Source: an uncultured Muribaculaceae bacterium (GTDB lineage: Bacteria > Bacteroidota > Bacteroidia > Bacteroidales > Muribaculaceae). Taken from it: a stretch of 64,000 nucleotides of DNA. The DNA is taken from positions 1 to 64,000 of the forward strand of contig CAJUJB010000010.1 of the NCBI GenBank assembly GCA_910586595.1, given 5' to 3'. The translations under genes were made by a program, and so were the position numbers. The notes beneath the pieces were generated by a model, which saw nothing but the letters and a program-made list of their open reading frames with translations, did not search any database and was not told where the DNA came from. Below are positions 51,932-60,106 of the stretch, piece by piece (positions within the stretch are counted from its first letter, which is position 1; each line of letters begins with the position of its first letter).

Positions 51932-51999
51932 CACGACGGCCCACGAGGTGTAAACCTTTGTCTGTAATGGCACGTTTAGCAAATAAATTCTTGTTAGCT

Positions 52000-52881
52000 A
52001 TGAGTAAAAAAACTGTAGGTATCGGCGAGGCCCTCTGGGATATGCTGCCGGACGGAAAGAAAATAGGTGGCGCACCCGCCAACTTTGCTTATCATGTGGG
52101 TCAGTTCGGGCTCGACAGCGTGGCTGTCAGTGCCGTAGGCGATGATTCACTCGGTCGTGAACTGCTCGATAATTTCGATGCCCGGAAGATCAATTATCAG
52201 GTTGCCGTTGTGCCATATCCTACCGGAACCGTGCAGGTCGAGGTTGATGCCGCAGGCATTCCATCGTATGACATAAAGGAAAATGTGGCCTGGGATAATA
52301 TTCCTTTTACCCCCGAGCTTGAAGAGCTCGCACGCAACACGGCAGCCGTATGTTTCGGCTCGCTGGCGCAGCGCAATGTCGTGTCTCGGCAGACCATCGC
52401 CCATTTCCTCGATTCGATTCCGGCATCAAATGATGCGCTTATCGTATTTGACATAAATCTCCGTCAGGGATTCTTTACCAAAGACCTCATCGAGGAATCG
52501 ATGAAGAGATGCAACATACTCAAGATAAATGATGAGGAGCTGGTTGAGGTTAGCCGTCTTTTCGGCTTGCCTGGAATTGACCTGGAGGAGAAGTGCCGTG
52601 TCATTCTTGCCTCTTACAATCTTAAGGCCCTCATACTCACATGCGGAGTCAACGGCAGCTATGTATTCACTCCCGGTGAGATGTCGTATCTTCCGACTCC
52701 GACGGTCGCCGTGGCCGATACAGTCGGTGCCGGCGATTCATTTACGGCAGCCTTCATAGCTTCGCTGCTCCAAGGGGCAAGTGTGCGCCGTGCCCATGAG
52801 AAGGCCGTGGAGACATCGGCATTCGTGTGCACTCAGCATGGCGCAATGCCAATATTACCTCCCTCGCTAACCCGATTATAA
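52000..52881 (+). CDS. PfkB-family sugar kinase, probably fructokinase
   Basis: The 293-residue protein is a ribokinase/PfkB member. It has GEALWDMLPDGKKIGGAPANFAYH at the start (substrate-binding Gly-Gly and Asn), GDDSLGRELLD, and the catalytic DTVGAGDSFTAAF with Asp246 as base. The GEALWD/GGAPANFA form is typical of fructokinases. It phosphorylates a hexose, probably fructose, with ATP in the cytoplasm. The ATG at 52000 aligns with the family start; an upstream in-frame ATG would add a 27-residue tail. Confidence 0.9.
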   Translation: MSKKTVGIGEALWDMLPDGKKIGGAPANFAYHVGQFGLDSVAVSAVGDDSLGRELLDNFDARKINYQVAVVPYPTGTVQVEVDAAGIPSYDIKENVAWDNIPFTPELEELARNTAAVCFGSLAQRNVVSRQTIAHFLDSIPASNDALIVFDINLRQGFFTKDLIEESMKRCNILKINDEELVEVSRLFGLPGIDLEEKCRVILASYNLKALILTCGVNGSYVFTPGEMSYLPTPTVAVADTVGAGDSFTAAFIASLLQGASVRRAHEKAVETSAFVCTQHGAMPILPPSLTRL

Positions 52882-52906
52882 ACATAAACCTTTTTATATT
52901 TCACAT

Positions 52907-53362
52907 ATGCAGATAGGAGACACTATTCCTGCCGTGCTCGGCAAAGACGCCGACGGCAATACGGTGGAGGCGGCAGCTTTTGCCGGCAAACCACTCATAA
53001 TCTATTTTTATCCGAAAGACAATACCTCAGGGTGTACAGCCGAAGCCTGCTCGATCCGCGACGGTTACGGCGAGTTGCGCGCACTGGGCTATGAGGTGAT
53101 TGGCATAAGCAAGGATTCTCCGGCCAGCCATGTGCGCTTTGCCGGTAAATATGAGTTGCCGTTCACTTTGCTGAGCGATGAGTCGACCGAGGTCAACCAG
53201 GCTTTCGGCGTATGGCAGAAAAAGAAGATGGCCGGGCGAGAATATATGGGAACCGTCCGCACCACATTTATCACCGATGCCGACCACCGCGTGACTCACA
53301 TCATAACCAAGGTAAACACCAAGGATGCCGCAGGTCAACTTCTGGAAGTGATCAAAGGTTGA
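52907..53362 (+). CDS. bcp: Thioredoxin-dependent peroxiredoxin, Bcp/PrxQ type
   Basis: The 151-residue protein is an atypical 2-Cys peroxiredoxin. The active-site block YFYPKDNTSGCTAEACSIRD holds the peroxidatic Cys43 and the resolving Cys48, five residues apart as in Bcp. The EVIGISKDSPASHVRFAGKY block also fits. It reduces peroxides in the cytoplasm using thioredoxin. It lies 25 bp after the sugar kinase gene and ends at a shared terminator. Confidence 0.94.
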   Translation: MQIGDTIPAVLGKDADGNTVEAAAFAGKPLIIYFYPKDNTSGCTAEACSIRDGYGELRALGYEVIGISKDSPASHVRFAGKYELPFTLLSDESTEVNQAFGVWQKKKMAGREYMGTVRTTFITDADHRVTHIITKVNTKDAAGQLLEVIKG

Positions 53363-53377
53363 CAGAGATATAAAAAA

Positions 53378-53409
53378 CGACGGGTCGAAGAAATTTCTTC
53401 GGCCCGTCG
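53378..53409. terminator. Bidirectional terminator
   Basis: CGACGGGTCGAAGAAA (53378-53393) pairs with TTTCTTCGGCCCGTCG (53394-53409) with one G-U pair; the innermost bases form the loop. It lies between the convergent bcp and GH3 genes. Confidence 0.88.
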
Positions 53410-53436
53410 GTCTATCTTAAGCGGACTATATGTGCG

Positions 53437-55665
53437 TCAACGGATACTGAATTCTACAGGGGCAGCTTCGCATAGCGAAGAATTGTCGACCCACAGGTGG
53501 AATTTACCCGGCTCGATGATGCGCTCGCCTTTTGCATTGTGGAAGGCAAGTTCATCGGCTGTGAGTGTGAAGGTCACGTTGCGTGACTCGCCGGGGGCAA
53601 GTGTGAATTTCTCGAAGTGCTTGAGTTCTTTCACTGGGCGTGTGAGCGAGCCAACGAGGTCGCGCACGTAAAGCTGGGCAACATCCGACGCTGCGACAGA
53701 GCCAGTGTTGGTCACCTTGCAGGTCACGGTGATGGAGCCGTCGGCAGCCATCTCGCTTGCGCTTAGCTCGGGAGCTCCATACTCGAAGGTTGTGTACGAC
53801 AATCCATATCCAAATGGGTATAGCGGCGCCACGCCTGCGTCGAGGAAGAAACTTGTGCAGCCGGTAGATGTCTGGCCGGCCTCAAGAGGAATATCGCCGA
53901 TAAGTGTGATTTCGTTGGCCGGGCGTCCGGTATTTTTAGCCGAGTAATAGAGCGGGAGCTGACCTACCATGCGCGGCAGCGACACGGGAAGTTTGCCACC
54001 GGGCGAAACTTCTCCGGCAATTATGCGGGCGAGGGCAGCCCCACCCATTGTGCCGGGATGGAAAGAGCAGAGCAGGGCGTCGCTGAGTCGGCTCTCTGTC
54101 GGCAGTGTGAGCGGTCGGCCAGCCATGACTACGGTCACGATAGGCTTGCCTGCGGCTTTCAAGGCCTCGAGATAGGCCGTCTGGGCTCCGGGAAGGCTGA
54201 TGTCGGCGCGTGAGTGGGCTTCGCCCGAGAGTACGGCCTCTTCGCCTGTGAAATAAAGTATGACGTCGGCATCGCCTGCGGCCTTGACTGCGGCTGCGAA
54301 GCCGTCGGTGCTCAGGTCGCGGCTATAAGCCAGACCGGGCATGTAGATGACCGCATCGTCGCCATATTTTTCGCGCAGGGCCGCCAGAGGTGTGACGGTA
54401 TGGCTTTTTTCACCATCGAAACTCCATGTGCCGCACTGGTCGTGCGGTGCGTCGGCCATAGGGCCGGTGACGAATATCTTCTGGCTGCCTTTCAACGGTA
54501 GAATGCCGTTATTTTTAAGCAATATGGTACTCTCCTCTACAGTGCGTTGTGCCGCCTCGAGCGCCTCAGGCGTATAGAAGGCTGATGCGTCGGACTTGGG
54601 CGCGTAAGGATTGTAGAAGAGGCCCAGCTCCATCTTGAGCCGCAGCATATTGCGCACCATATCGTCGATGGTTGCCTGCGACACTTTGCCTTCCTCAACG
54701 AGTTTGGCCAGATTAGGAAGGTAGGCATAGCTCTCCATGTCGACATCGACACCTGCGTTAGCGGCTTTACGGGCTGCATCGGCCATGTCTTCGCAGAAGC
54801 CATGGGGAATCATTTCGCGTATCGAGCCCCAGTCGCTGACCACAAGACCATTCCAGCCCCAGCTGTCGCGCAGCAGGTCGCGCAGCAGATACGAGTTGCC
54901 CGACGAGGGTACGCCGTTTATCTCATTGAATGAGCACATGAATGTGGCAGCTCCGGCATCGGCCGCCTGCTTGAATGGAGGCAGGTAGACGTCGTGGAGC
55001 AGTACATCGGGAATCCATGTCGTGTTATAATCGCGTCCGCTTTCGGCCGCGCCATAACCGGCGAAGTGCTTGACGCAGGCAGCCAACGCGTCGGGCGACG
55101 ACAAATCGTTGCCCTGATAGCCACGCACCGCGGCCTCACCCATAGCGCCGGTCAGCACAGGATCTTCGCCGTAACCTTCTGCAATTCGGCCCCAGCGTGC
55201 ATCGCGGGCAATGTCGACCATGGGAGAGAATGTCCAGCGTACACCTGTCGAGGTTGCCTCTTTGGCGGCTATGCGCGAGCCTTCTTCAACCAGGGCTGGA
55301 TTCCACGTGGCCCCCTGACCCAGAGGAATGGGAAATATGGTGCGGAAACCGTGGATGACGTCGCGGGCGAAAACCAGCGGAATTCCGAGGCGACTCTTCT
55401 CTACAGCGTCGTGCTGCAGGCGCGAGATTACCGTGGGATCTACTTCGTTGAGTACTGAGCCTGCTGTGCCTTTGGTGGCGGCCTCCGACATGCGTGGCGA
55501 GTAGCCGTCGCCGGAAATCTGGTTCAGCTGCCCGATTTTTTCTTCCTGTGTCATACGGCTCAGCAGATCTTCGATTCTGGCTTCCTGATCAGGTGTGAGG
55601 GCATAAGCGCCTGCTGCAAGCATAAGGCCGGCAGCTGCAATAAGTGACTGTAGGGATGTATTCAT
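53437..55665 (-). CDS. GH3 beta-glucosidase/beta-glycosidase
   Basis: The 742-residue protein has a signal peptide (MNTSLQSLIAAAGLMLAAGAYA) and is a complete GH3 enzyme. The TIM-barrel domain contains CVKHFAGYGAAESGRDYN and the nucleophile Asp278 in VVSDWGS. The second alpha/beta domain follows, with SKILLKNNGILPLK-like ESTILLKNNGILPLK. A C-terminal FN3-like domain ends it. It probably hydrolyses beta-glucosides or related sugars in the periplasm. It overlaps the DUF418 gene by 4 bp, placing it at the end of the iorA-led operon. Confidence 0.95.
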   Translation of the reverse strand: MNTSLQSLIAAAGLMLAAGAYALTPDQEARIEDLLSRMTQEEKIGQLNQISGDGYSPRMSEAATKGTAGSVLNEVDPTVISRLQHDAVEKSRLGIPLVFARDVIHGFRTIFPIPLGQGATWNPALVEEGSRIAAKEATSTGVRWTFSPMVDIARDARWGRIAEGYGEDPVLTGAMGEAAVRGYQGNDLSSPDALAACVKHFAGYGAAESGRDYNTTWIPDVLLHDVYLPPFKQAADAGAATFMCSFNEINGVPSSGNSYLLRDLLRDSWGWNGLVVSDWGSIREMIPHGFCEDMADAARKAANAGVDVDMESYAYLPNLAKLVEEGKVSQATIDDMVRNMLRLKMELGLFYNPYAPKSDASAFYTPEALEAAQRTVEESTILLKNNGILPLKGSQKIFVTGPMADAPHDQCGTWSFDGEKSHTVTPLAALREKYGDDAVIYMPGLAYSRDLSTDGFAAAVKAAGDADVILYFTGEEAVLSGEAHSRADISLPGAQTAYLEALKAAGKPIVTVVMAGRPLTLPTESRLSDALLCSFHPGTMGGAALARIIAGEVSPGGKLPVSLPRMVGQLPLYYSAKNTGRPANEITLIGDIPLEAGQTSTGCTSFFLDAGVAPLYPFGYGLSYTTFEYGAPELSASEMAADGSITVTCKVTNTGSVAASDVAQLYVRDLVGSLTRPVKELKHFEKFTLAPGESRNVTFTLTADELAFHNAKGERIIEPGKFHLWVDNSSLCEAAPVEFSIR

Positions 55666-56846
55666 TTTTTTGTGAAAGGAAATTCAATCCAGGTGGCCCG
55701 TTTCCATAGATATTCGAGAGGGCCGTGGGAGTGGTTGTTAACCCAGATGCGGCATAGAATGTACTGCACTACGAAGATGGCGATGCCCACACATATGCTG
55801 GCGGTGATGCCGAGGTGGAGGAAGAGCCCCCAATGGTAGAAGAGGGCCGAGCCGATGATGCCCTGGGTCACGTAGTTGGTCATGCTCATGCGGCCGTAGG
55901 GGATGAGGGCGCTCAGCCAGCGGCTGATACGACGCGTACGGTAATATCCGAAGAGTACTCCGCTGACAAGCACAAGCATGAAGCAGAATTTGGCGAGCGA
56001 GGAGAAAATAAGTTTCAGAGGGGTGAGAAGATTGGGATTCTCCACATAGTTGCCTATCATGGAGGTGAGGCCGTTGAGGGGGAAGAAACATATCAGGGCA
56101 ATGGCCAGTACGCGCCCCCAGCCGGGCAGAAATTCGGCTTTGAACCAGCCGCGACGGCCGATGAGCATACCGATCATGAACAATGAGGCGGTCTGGAATA
56201 CACGGCCATTCTCCCAAGCCCAGCCTAAAGAGGCCAGCTGCCCTTCCCAGAGGTTGACTTTTACAGTCTCCCAGAAACTGCCACCGCTCTGCACGGCGAA
56301 GGTTGCCGCCCACATCGAGCCGGTGTCAAGTGCCGGGAGGACATAGTCGGGCGATGAGGCCGCCCGTATAACTTGCCATATGCATACCGGCTGAATCATA
56401 CAGATGGCTGCCAGAGCAATGATCCAGCGGTCGGAGAGACGGCATACCGCCACGAGCACAAATCCGGTTAGTGCATACAGCACCAGCACCTCTCCGGTGA
56501 AGAATGCGGCGTTAAGCTGCCCGATGAGGAACAACAGGAGGAGGCGCCAGCAGAACCGTGCCCTGAAGTCGCGGCCACGCATGCGCTGGTTGTCGTGCTG
56601 GATGAAAAAACTGAATCCGAAGAGCAATGCGAATATGGCATAGGCTTTGCCGCCGAAGGCGAAGAAGAGCGAATCCCAGATCGCCTTATCGGTGAAGTTG
56701 AGCCATGTGCTTTGGGTAGCCGGGTCGGGGAATGAATAGAAGTTGAAGTGCTCTATGGAGTGGAGGAGGATAATGGCAAGCACGGCAAAGCCGCGCAGCA
56801 CATCGGCTGCGTCGACTCTGGCGTGTCGTTTGATGGATGAGGTCAT
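55662..56846 (-). CDS. DUF418-family membrane protein
   Basis: The 394-residue product has about nine to ten hydrophobic helices. It shows DUF418 features: an N-terminal RVDAADVLRGFAVLAIILLHSIEHF, and a C-terminal GRMSMTNYVTQGIIGSALFYHWG block. DUF418 proteins are related to acyltransferase-type membrane proteins, but no activity is known. It starts 2 bp after the CoA-transferase gene and overlaps the GH3 gene by 4 bp. Confidence 0.9.
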   Translation of the reverse strand: MTSSIKRHARVDAADVLRGFAVLAIILLHSIEHFNFYSFPDPATQSTWLNFTDKAIWDSLFFAFGGKAYAIFALLFGFSFFIQHDNQRMRGRDFRARFCWRLLLLFLIGQLNAAFFTGEVLVLYALTGFVLVAVCRLSDRWIIALAAICMIQPVCIWQVIRAASSPDYVLPALDTGSMWAATFAVQSGGSFWETVKVNLWEGQLASLGWAWENGRVFQTASLFMIGMLIGRRGWFKAEFLPGWGRVLAIALICFFPLNGLTSMIGNYVENPNLLTPLKLIFSSLAKFCFMLVLVSGVLFGYYRTRRISRWLSALIPYGRMSMTNYVTQGIIGSALFYHWGLFLHLGITASICVGIAIFVVQYILCRIWVNNHSHGPLEYLWKRATWIEFPFTKK

Positions 56847-56848
56847 TA

Positions 56849-58147
56849 TCAGTGGAGACGTGAATATGAATATCCGAAGCGCTCGAAGGCTGCACGGTCG
56901 AGAGCCTCGCGGTCTTCGGGCTTGGCGATGGAGATGAGCAGCTTTGCGCGCTCAGGCAGGCTCTTGCCTCGAAGATTGACGGCACCATGCTCGGTCACCA
57001 CATAGTTCGACTGGAAGCGGGTGGTGACTACACCGGCGCCGGGCGTGAGGGTGGGCTTTATCTTGCCCATGCCCTTGGTGGTGGTCGATGTCATTGCCAG
57101 GAACGACAAGCCGCCTTCGCTGCGTGAGGCGCCGTAGACAAAGTCGTGCTGGCCGCCGACACCTGAGAAAATGCGTGTGCCTATCGAGTCGGCGCATATC
57201 TGGCCTGTAAGGTCTATCTCGAGGCATGAGTTGATGGCCATCACCTTGGGATTCTGTGCGATGATAAACGGATCATTGGTCCAGGCAACGTCTTTAAATA
57301 TCATGTCTTGATTGTAATCCATGAGTTTGTAGAGGTTGCGGGAGCCTAATGCGAGGCAAGCCACCGACTTGCCTGGATATACCTTCTTCATCGAGTTGTC
57401 GATGACTCCACTCTCGATCAGAGGCAGAACTCCGTCGGTCATGGCTTCGGTGTGCAAGCCGAGATGGCGATGGTCGCGCAGAGCGCGTATCACGGCGTTG
57501 GGTATGCCGCCGACACCGATCTGGAGCGTAGCTCCGTCAGGAATCAGTTCTGCAATGGCATTGCCGATGGCGGTTTCTGCCGGGCCCGGCTCGGGGGTGG
57601 GAACCTCGACGAGAGGATCGTCTACCAGAACCGCCGCATCAATGCGCGAGATATGCACGACCGGGTCACCGTAGCTGAATGGCATGTGTGGATTGAGCTG
57701 GGCTATGATCACGCGTGCGCACTCGGTGGCTGAGGTTGCCAGGTCGGCCGAGACACCGTAGCTCACATACCCGTCTTTGTCGGGCATGGAGCAGTTGAGC
57801 AGCACTACGTCGACGGGCCATGTGCCGTCGCGGAATAAAGCCGGAACCTCGCCCAGGAAGCGAGGGGTGGTGGCTCCGTAGCCTTCGGCTATCCAGCGGC
57901 GCACGTTGTTCGACACAAAGCATGTGTCGACCAGAAACGAATCCTTGAACTCGGGGCGGCAGTAGGGAGCCTCGCCTTTGGCCACGGAGAAGCCGGAATA
58001 GAGAGTTACGTCGCGCAGCTCATGACCGCGTCGCGCCATTGCTTCAACAAGTGTCTCAGGCACCGAGGTGCTGCCCTGGATGTAGACGTGGTCGCCGCTC
58101 TTGATGAGTTTTACGGCCTCGTCAGCCGATACAGTTTTCAAGTTCAT
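56849..58147 (-). CDS. Acetyl-CoA hydrolase/CoA-transferase family protein
   Basis: The 432-residue protein belongs to the acetyl-CoA hydrolase/4-hydroxybutyrate CoA-transferase family. It has GDHVYIQGSTSVPETL near the start, LQIGVGGIPNAVIRAL in the middle, LGLHTEAMTDGV (candidate catalytic Glu) and FSGVGGQHDFVYGASRSEGG. These enzymes move CoA between acyl groups, or hydrolyse it. In this operon it may transfer CoA from an aryl-acetyl-CoA to acetate. The start at 58147 overlaps the aminotransferase stop by 26 bp; a longer frame would add an unrelated 34-residue tail. Confidence 0.9.
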   Translation of the reverse strand: MNLKTVSADEAVKLIKSGDHVYIQGSTSVPETLVEAMARRGHELRDVTLYSGFSVAKGEAPYCRPEFKDSFLVDTCFVSNNVRRWIAEGYGATTPRFLGEVPALFRDGTWPVDVVLLNCSMPDKDGYVSYGVSADLATSATECARVIIAQLNPHMPFSYGDPVVHISRIDAAVLVDDPLVEVPTPEPGPAETAIGNAIAELIPDGATLQIGVGGIPNAVIRALRDHRHLGLHTEAMTDGVLPLIESGVIDNSMKKVYPGKSVACLALGSRNLYKLMDYNQDMIFKDVAWTNDPFIIAQNPKVMAINSCLEIDLTGQICADSIGTRIFSGVGGQHDFVYGASRSEGGLSFLAMTSTTTKGMGKIKPTLTPGAGVVTTRFQSNYVVTEHGAVNLRGKSLPERAKLLISIAKPEDREALDRAAFERFGYSYSRLH

Positions 58148-59477
58148 GCTCAGCAGGGGTGGTTTGTGTGGTGGGGAAGTCGCGGTGGAAGGCTTCGAGG
58201 CGAGTCTTGAGGTGGTGGAATATATCGTCGGACGACAGCATCGACACACATACCCTCACTCCGTCGCGGTGGCTGCCGGTCGAAGACAGGGGGATGGTAG
58301 ACACTCCGTAGCGGAGCAGTTCTTCCTGCAGGCGGTCGCCGGTCATGCCAGGATAGCCTACGGTGAAGAAGAATCCGTCGGAGATGGGGTTGCCGTCGTC
58401 GTCGCTGTATACGAGGTGGAAGCCGTTGGATGTGAAGAGTTCTTTGGCCTGGGCCGCGCGACGGCCGTATTCGCGTGCCGCGTCGACAAAATCGAGGGTG
58501 CCGTCGGCTGCCGCTCCGAGCATTGCTGCAAATGCATGCTGAGCCGAATGACATACGCCCGACGATGCGCAATAGAGCACGCCGAAGATGTATGCGTCGC
58601 CGAAGGCCGGCATATCGTAGAATGATGCCAGATAATCATAGCGGCGGTCGTAGACAGCCGGGCTCATGCAGACCATAGCTATACGTTGGCCGGCGTAGCT
58701 GAATATCTTAGAGGCTGATACGAAGAGTATGTATCGGTCGGTATATCGGGCGATGGTCGGGATATAAGGCTCGGTATAAGGCACGCCATAGCGCTGGCGG
58801 AAGTCCATGCCGAGATAGGCGAGGTCTTCCATGATTATCACATCGTATTTCTCAGCCATGCGGGCGAGGATACGGTATTCGGTGTCGGTGATGTTGATCC
58901 AGGCCGGGTTATTGGGTGTGCTGTAGACGATGGCGGTAATGTTTCCTTTTGAGAGGATGGCCTCGAGCCTCTCTTCGAGAGCTTCGCCGCGGCAGTCGTA
59001 GACATCGAGCGATTCTTGCTTCAGTCCGAGCAGCTTTGCCTGATGATGCTGTGCAGGGAAGCCCGGGTCAAGGAACAGGATGGTGTCTTTGCCGGGCAGG
59101 CGCTGGCCCATGAGCAGGAACATGGTGAAGGTGGCCTGCATCGAGCCTACTGTAGGCACAATGCAGCGGCCGGGAAGGTCGATGTCGAGGAAAGCCTTCA
59201 GAAACCGGCTTCCGTTCTCCTTGAGCTGCGGGATGCCGGCGATATTGGGGTACTGGTTGGCGATGCCACCGAGGAGGGCGCGATGCTCCGCCTCAATGCC
59301 GATCTGCGATGCCGGTAACCCGGGATTACCCATCTCAAGATGTACGACCGGCACGCCCAGATGTGGCTCGAGGCGTGTGCTCAGGGCGAGAATCTGACGT
59401 ATGGTGGCGGCTCCGATGTGCGGGATGTCCATGGCGTCCATCTCGCGTCGGAGTACTTCGTGGGATACTGGTTTCAT
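58122..59477 (-). CDS. PLP-dependent aminotransferase, class I/II
   Basis: The 451-residue protein is a fold-type I aminotransferase. It has YSTPNNPAWINI (cofactor Asn), VIIMEDLAYLGMD (Asp and Tyr) and FVSASKIFSYAGQRIAMV, with the Schiff-base Lys at 257. The final RVCVSMLSSDDIFHHL region is the family end. The position directly after iorAB suggests that it converts aromatic amino acids to aryl-pyruvates for IorAB. Substrate specificity is inferred, not seen. Confidence 0.9.
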   Translation of the reverse strand: MKPVSHEVLRREMDAMDIPHIGAATIRQILALSTRLEPHLGVPVVHLEMGNPGLPASQIGIEAEHRALLGGIANQYPNIAGIPQLKENGSRFLKAFLDIDLPGRCIVPTVGSMQATFTMFLLMGQRLPGKDTILFLDPGFPAQHHQAKLLGLKQESLDVYDCRGEALEERLEAILSKGNITAIVYSTPNNPAWINITDTEYRILARMAEKYDVIIMEDLAYLGMDFRQRYGVPYTEPYIPTIARYTDRYILFVSASKIFSYAGQRIAMVCMSPAVYDRRYDYLASFYDMPAFGDAYIFGVLYCASSGVCHSAQHAFAAMLGAAADGTLDFVDAAREYGRRAAQAKELFTSNGFHLVYSDDDGNPISDGFFFTVGYPGMTGDRLQEELLRYGVSTIPLSSTGSHRDGVRVCVSMLSSDDIFHHLKTRLEAFHRDFPTTQTTPAEHELENCIG

Positions 59478-59506
59478 AATGATGATGAAATGGTAGATCT
59501 AACGGA

Positions 59507-60079
59507 TTAAACAGAGGCTGCCCGGCCTGCACGGAAGGCTGCGAGATTACTTTCGACAATTTTTTCGCCCTTGGCTCCGAAGACGGTGCGGATGCCTTCT
59601 TCAATCTTGTCGCATCCGATGGCGATGAAGGGAGAGGCTGCGCCGAGGAGAATCATGTTGGATGAGCGGGGCGATCCGAGTTCGCGCGCCATGGCATCCA
59701 TGTCGAAGGCCACGGTGCCCGGACGCCCTTCGAGATCTCCCAGAATGGCTTCCAGGTCAGGGTATGAGGGGATGTTGACGAAAGGTACGGTGTTGGTGAT
59801 GATGCGGCCTTCAGGAGCGAGCCACTGGAGGTAACGCAGGGCTTCCATAGGCTCGAGCGATACGATAAGATCGGCTCCGCGCAGAGGTATGAGGTCGGCT
59901 GCTATAGGCTCGGAGCTCAGACGGAGACACGACATTACGTCGCCTCCGCGCTGGCTCATTCCATGCACTTCGGCCTGCTTCAGATATAGGTTTTCAGAGA
60001 GTGCGGCCGCGCCGAGCACTGTGGCTATCGATAGAATGCCCTGGCCTCCGACGCCGGCAAGTATTATGTCGGTTTTCAT
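59507..60079 (-). CDS. iorB: Indolepyruvate:ferredoxin oxidoreductase, beta subunit
   Basis: The 190-residue product is an oxidoreductase gamma-type domain. It opens IILAGVGGQGILSIATVLGAAAL and has EVHGMSQRGGDVMSCLRLS and ADLIVSLEPMEALRYL, all typical of IorB. With IorA it oxidises aryl-pyruvates to aryl-acetyl-CoA, passing electrons to ferredoxin. It follows iorA by 27 bp. Confidence 0.94.
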   Translation of the reverse strand: MKTDIILAGVGGQGILSIATVLGAAALSENLYLKQAEVHGMSQRGGDVMSCLRLSSEPIAADLIPLRGADLIVSLEPMEALRYLQWLAPEGRIITNTVPFVNIPSYPDLEAILGDLEGRPGTVAFDMDAMARELGSPRSSNMILLGAASPFIAIGCDKIEEGIRTVFGAKGEKIVESNLAAFRAGRAASV

Positions 60080-60106
60080 AATAATGTGATGCTGGATGTG
60101 TATGGA

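Noticed and set aside
51815..52082. N-terminal extension of the PurF-like protein
   Set aside because: The extra codons run across the promoter boxes of two divergent genes and the extension has no similarity to PurF; the ATG at 51815 is better.
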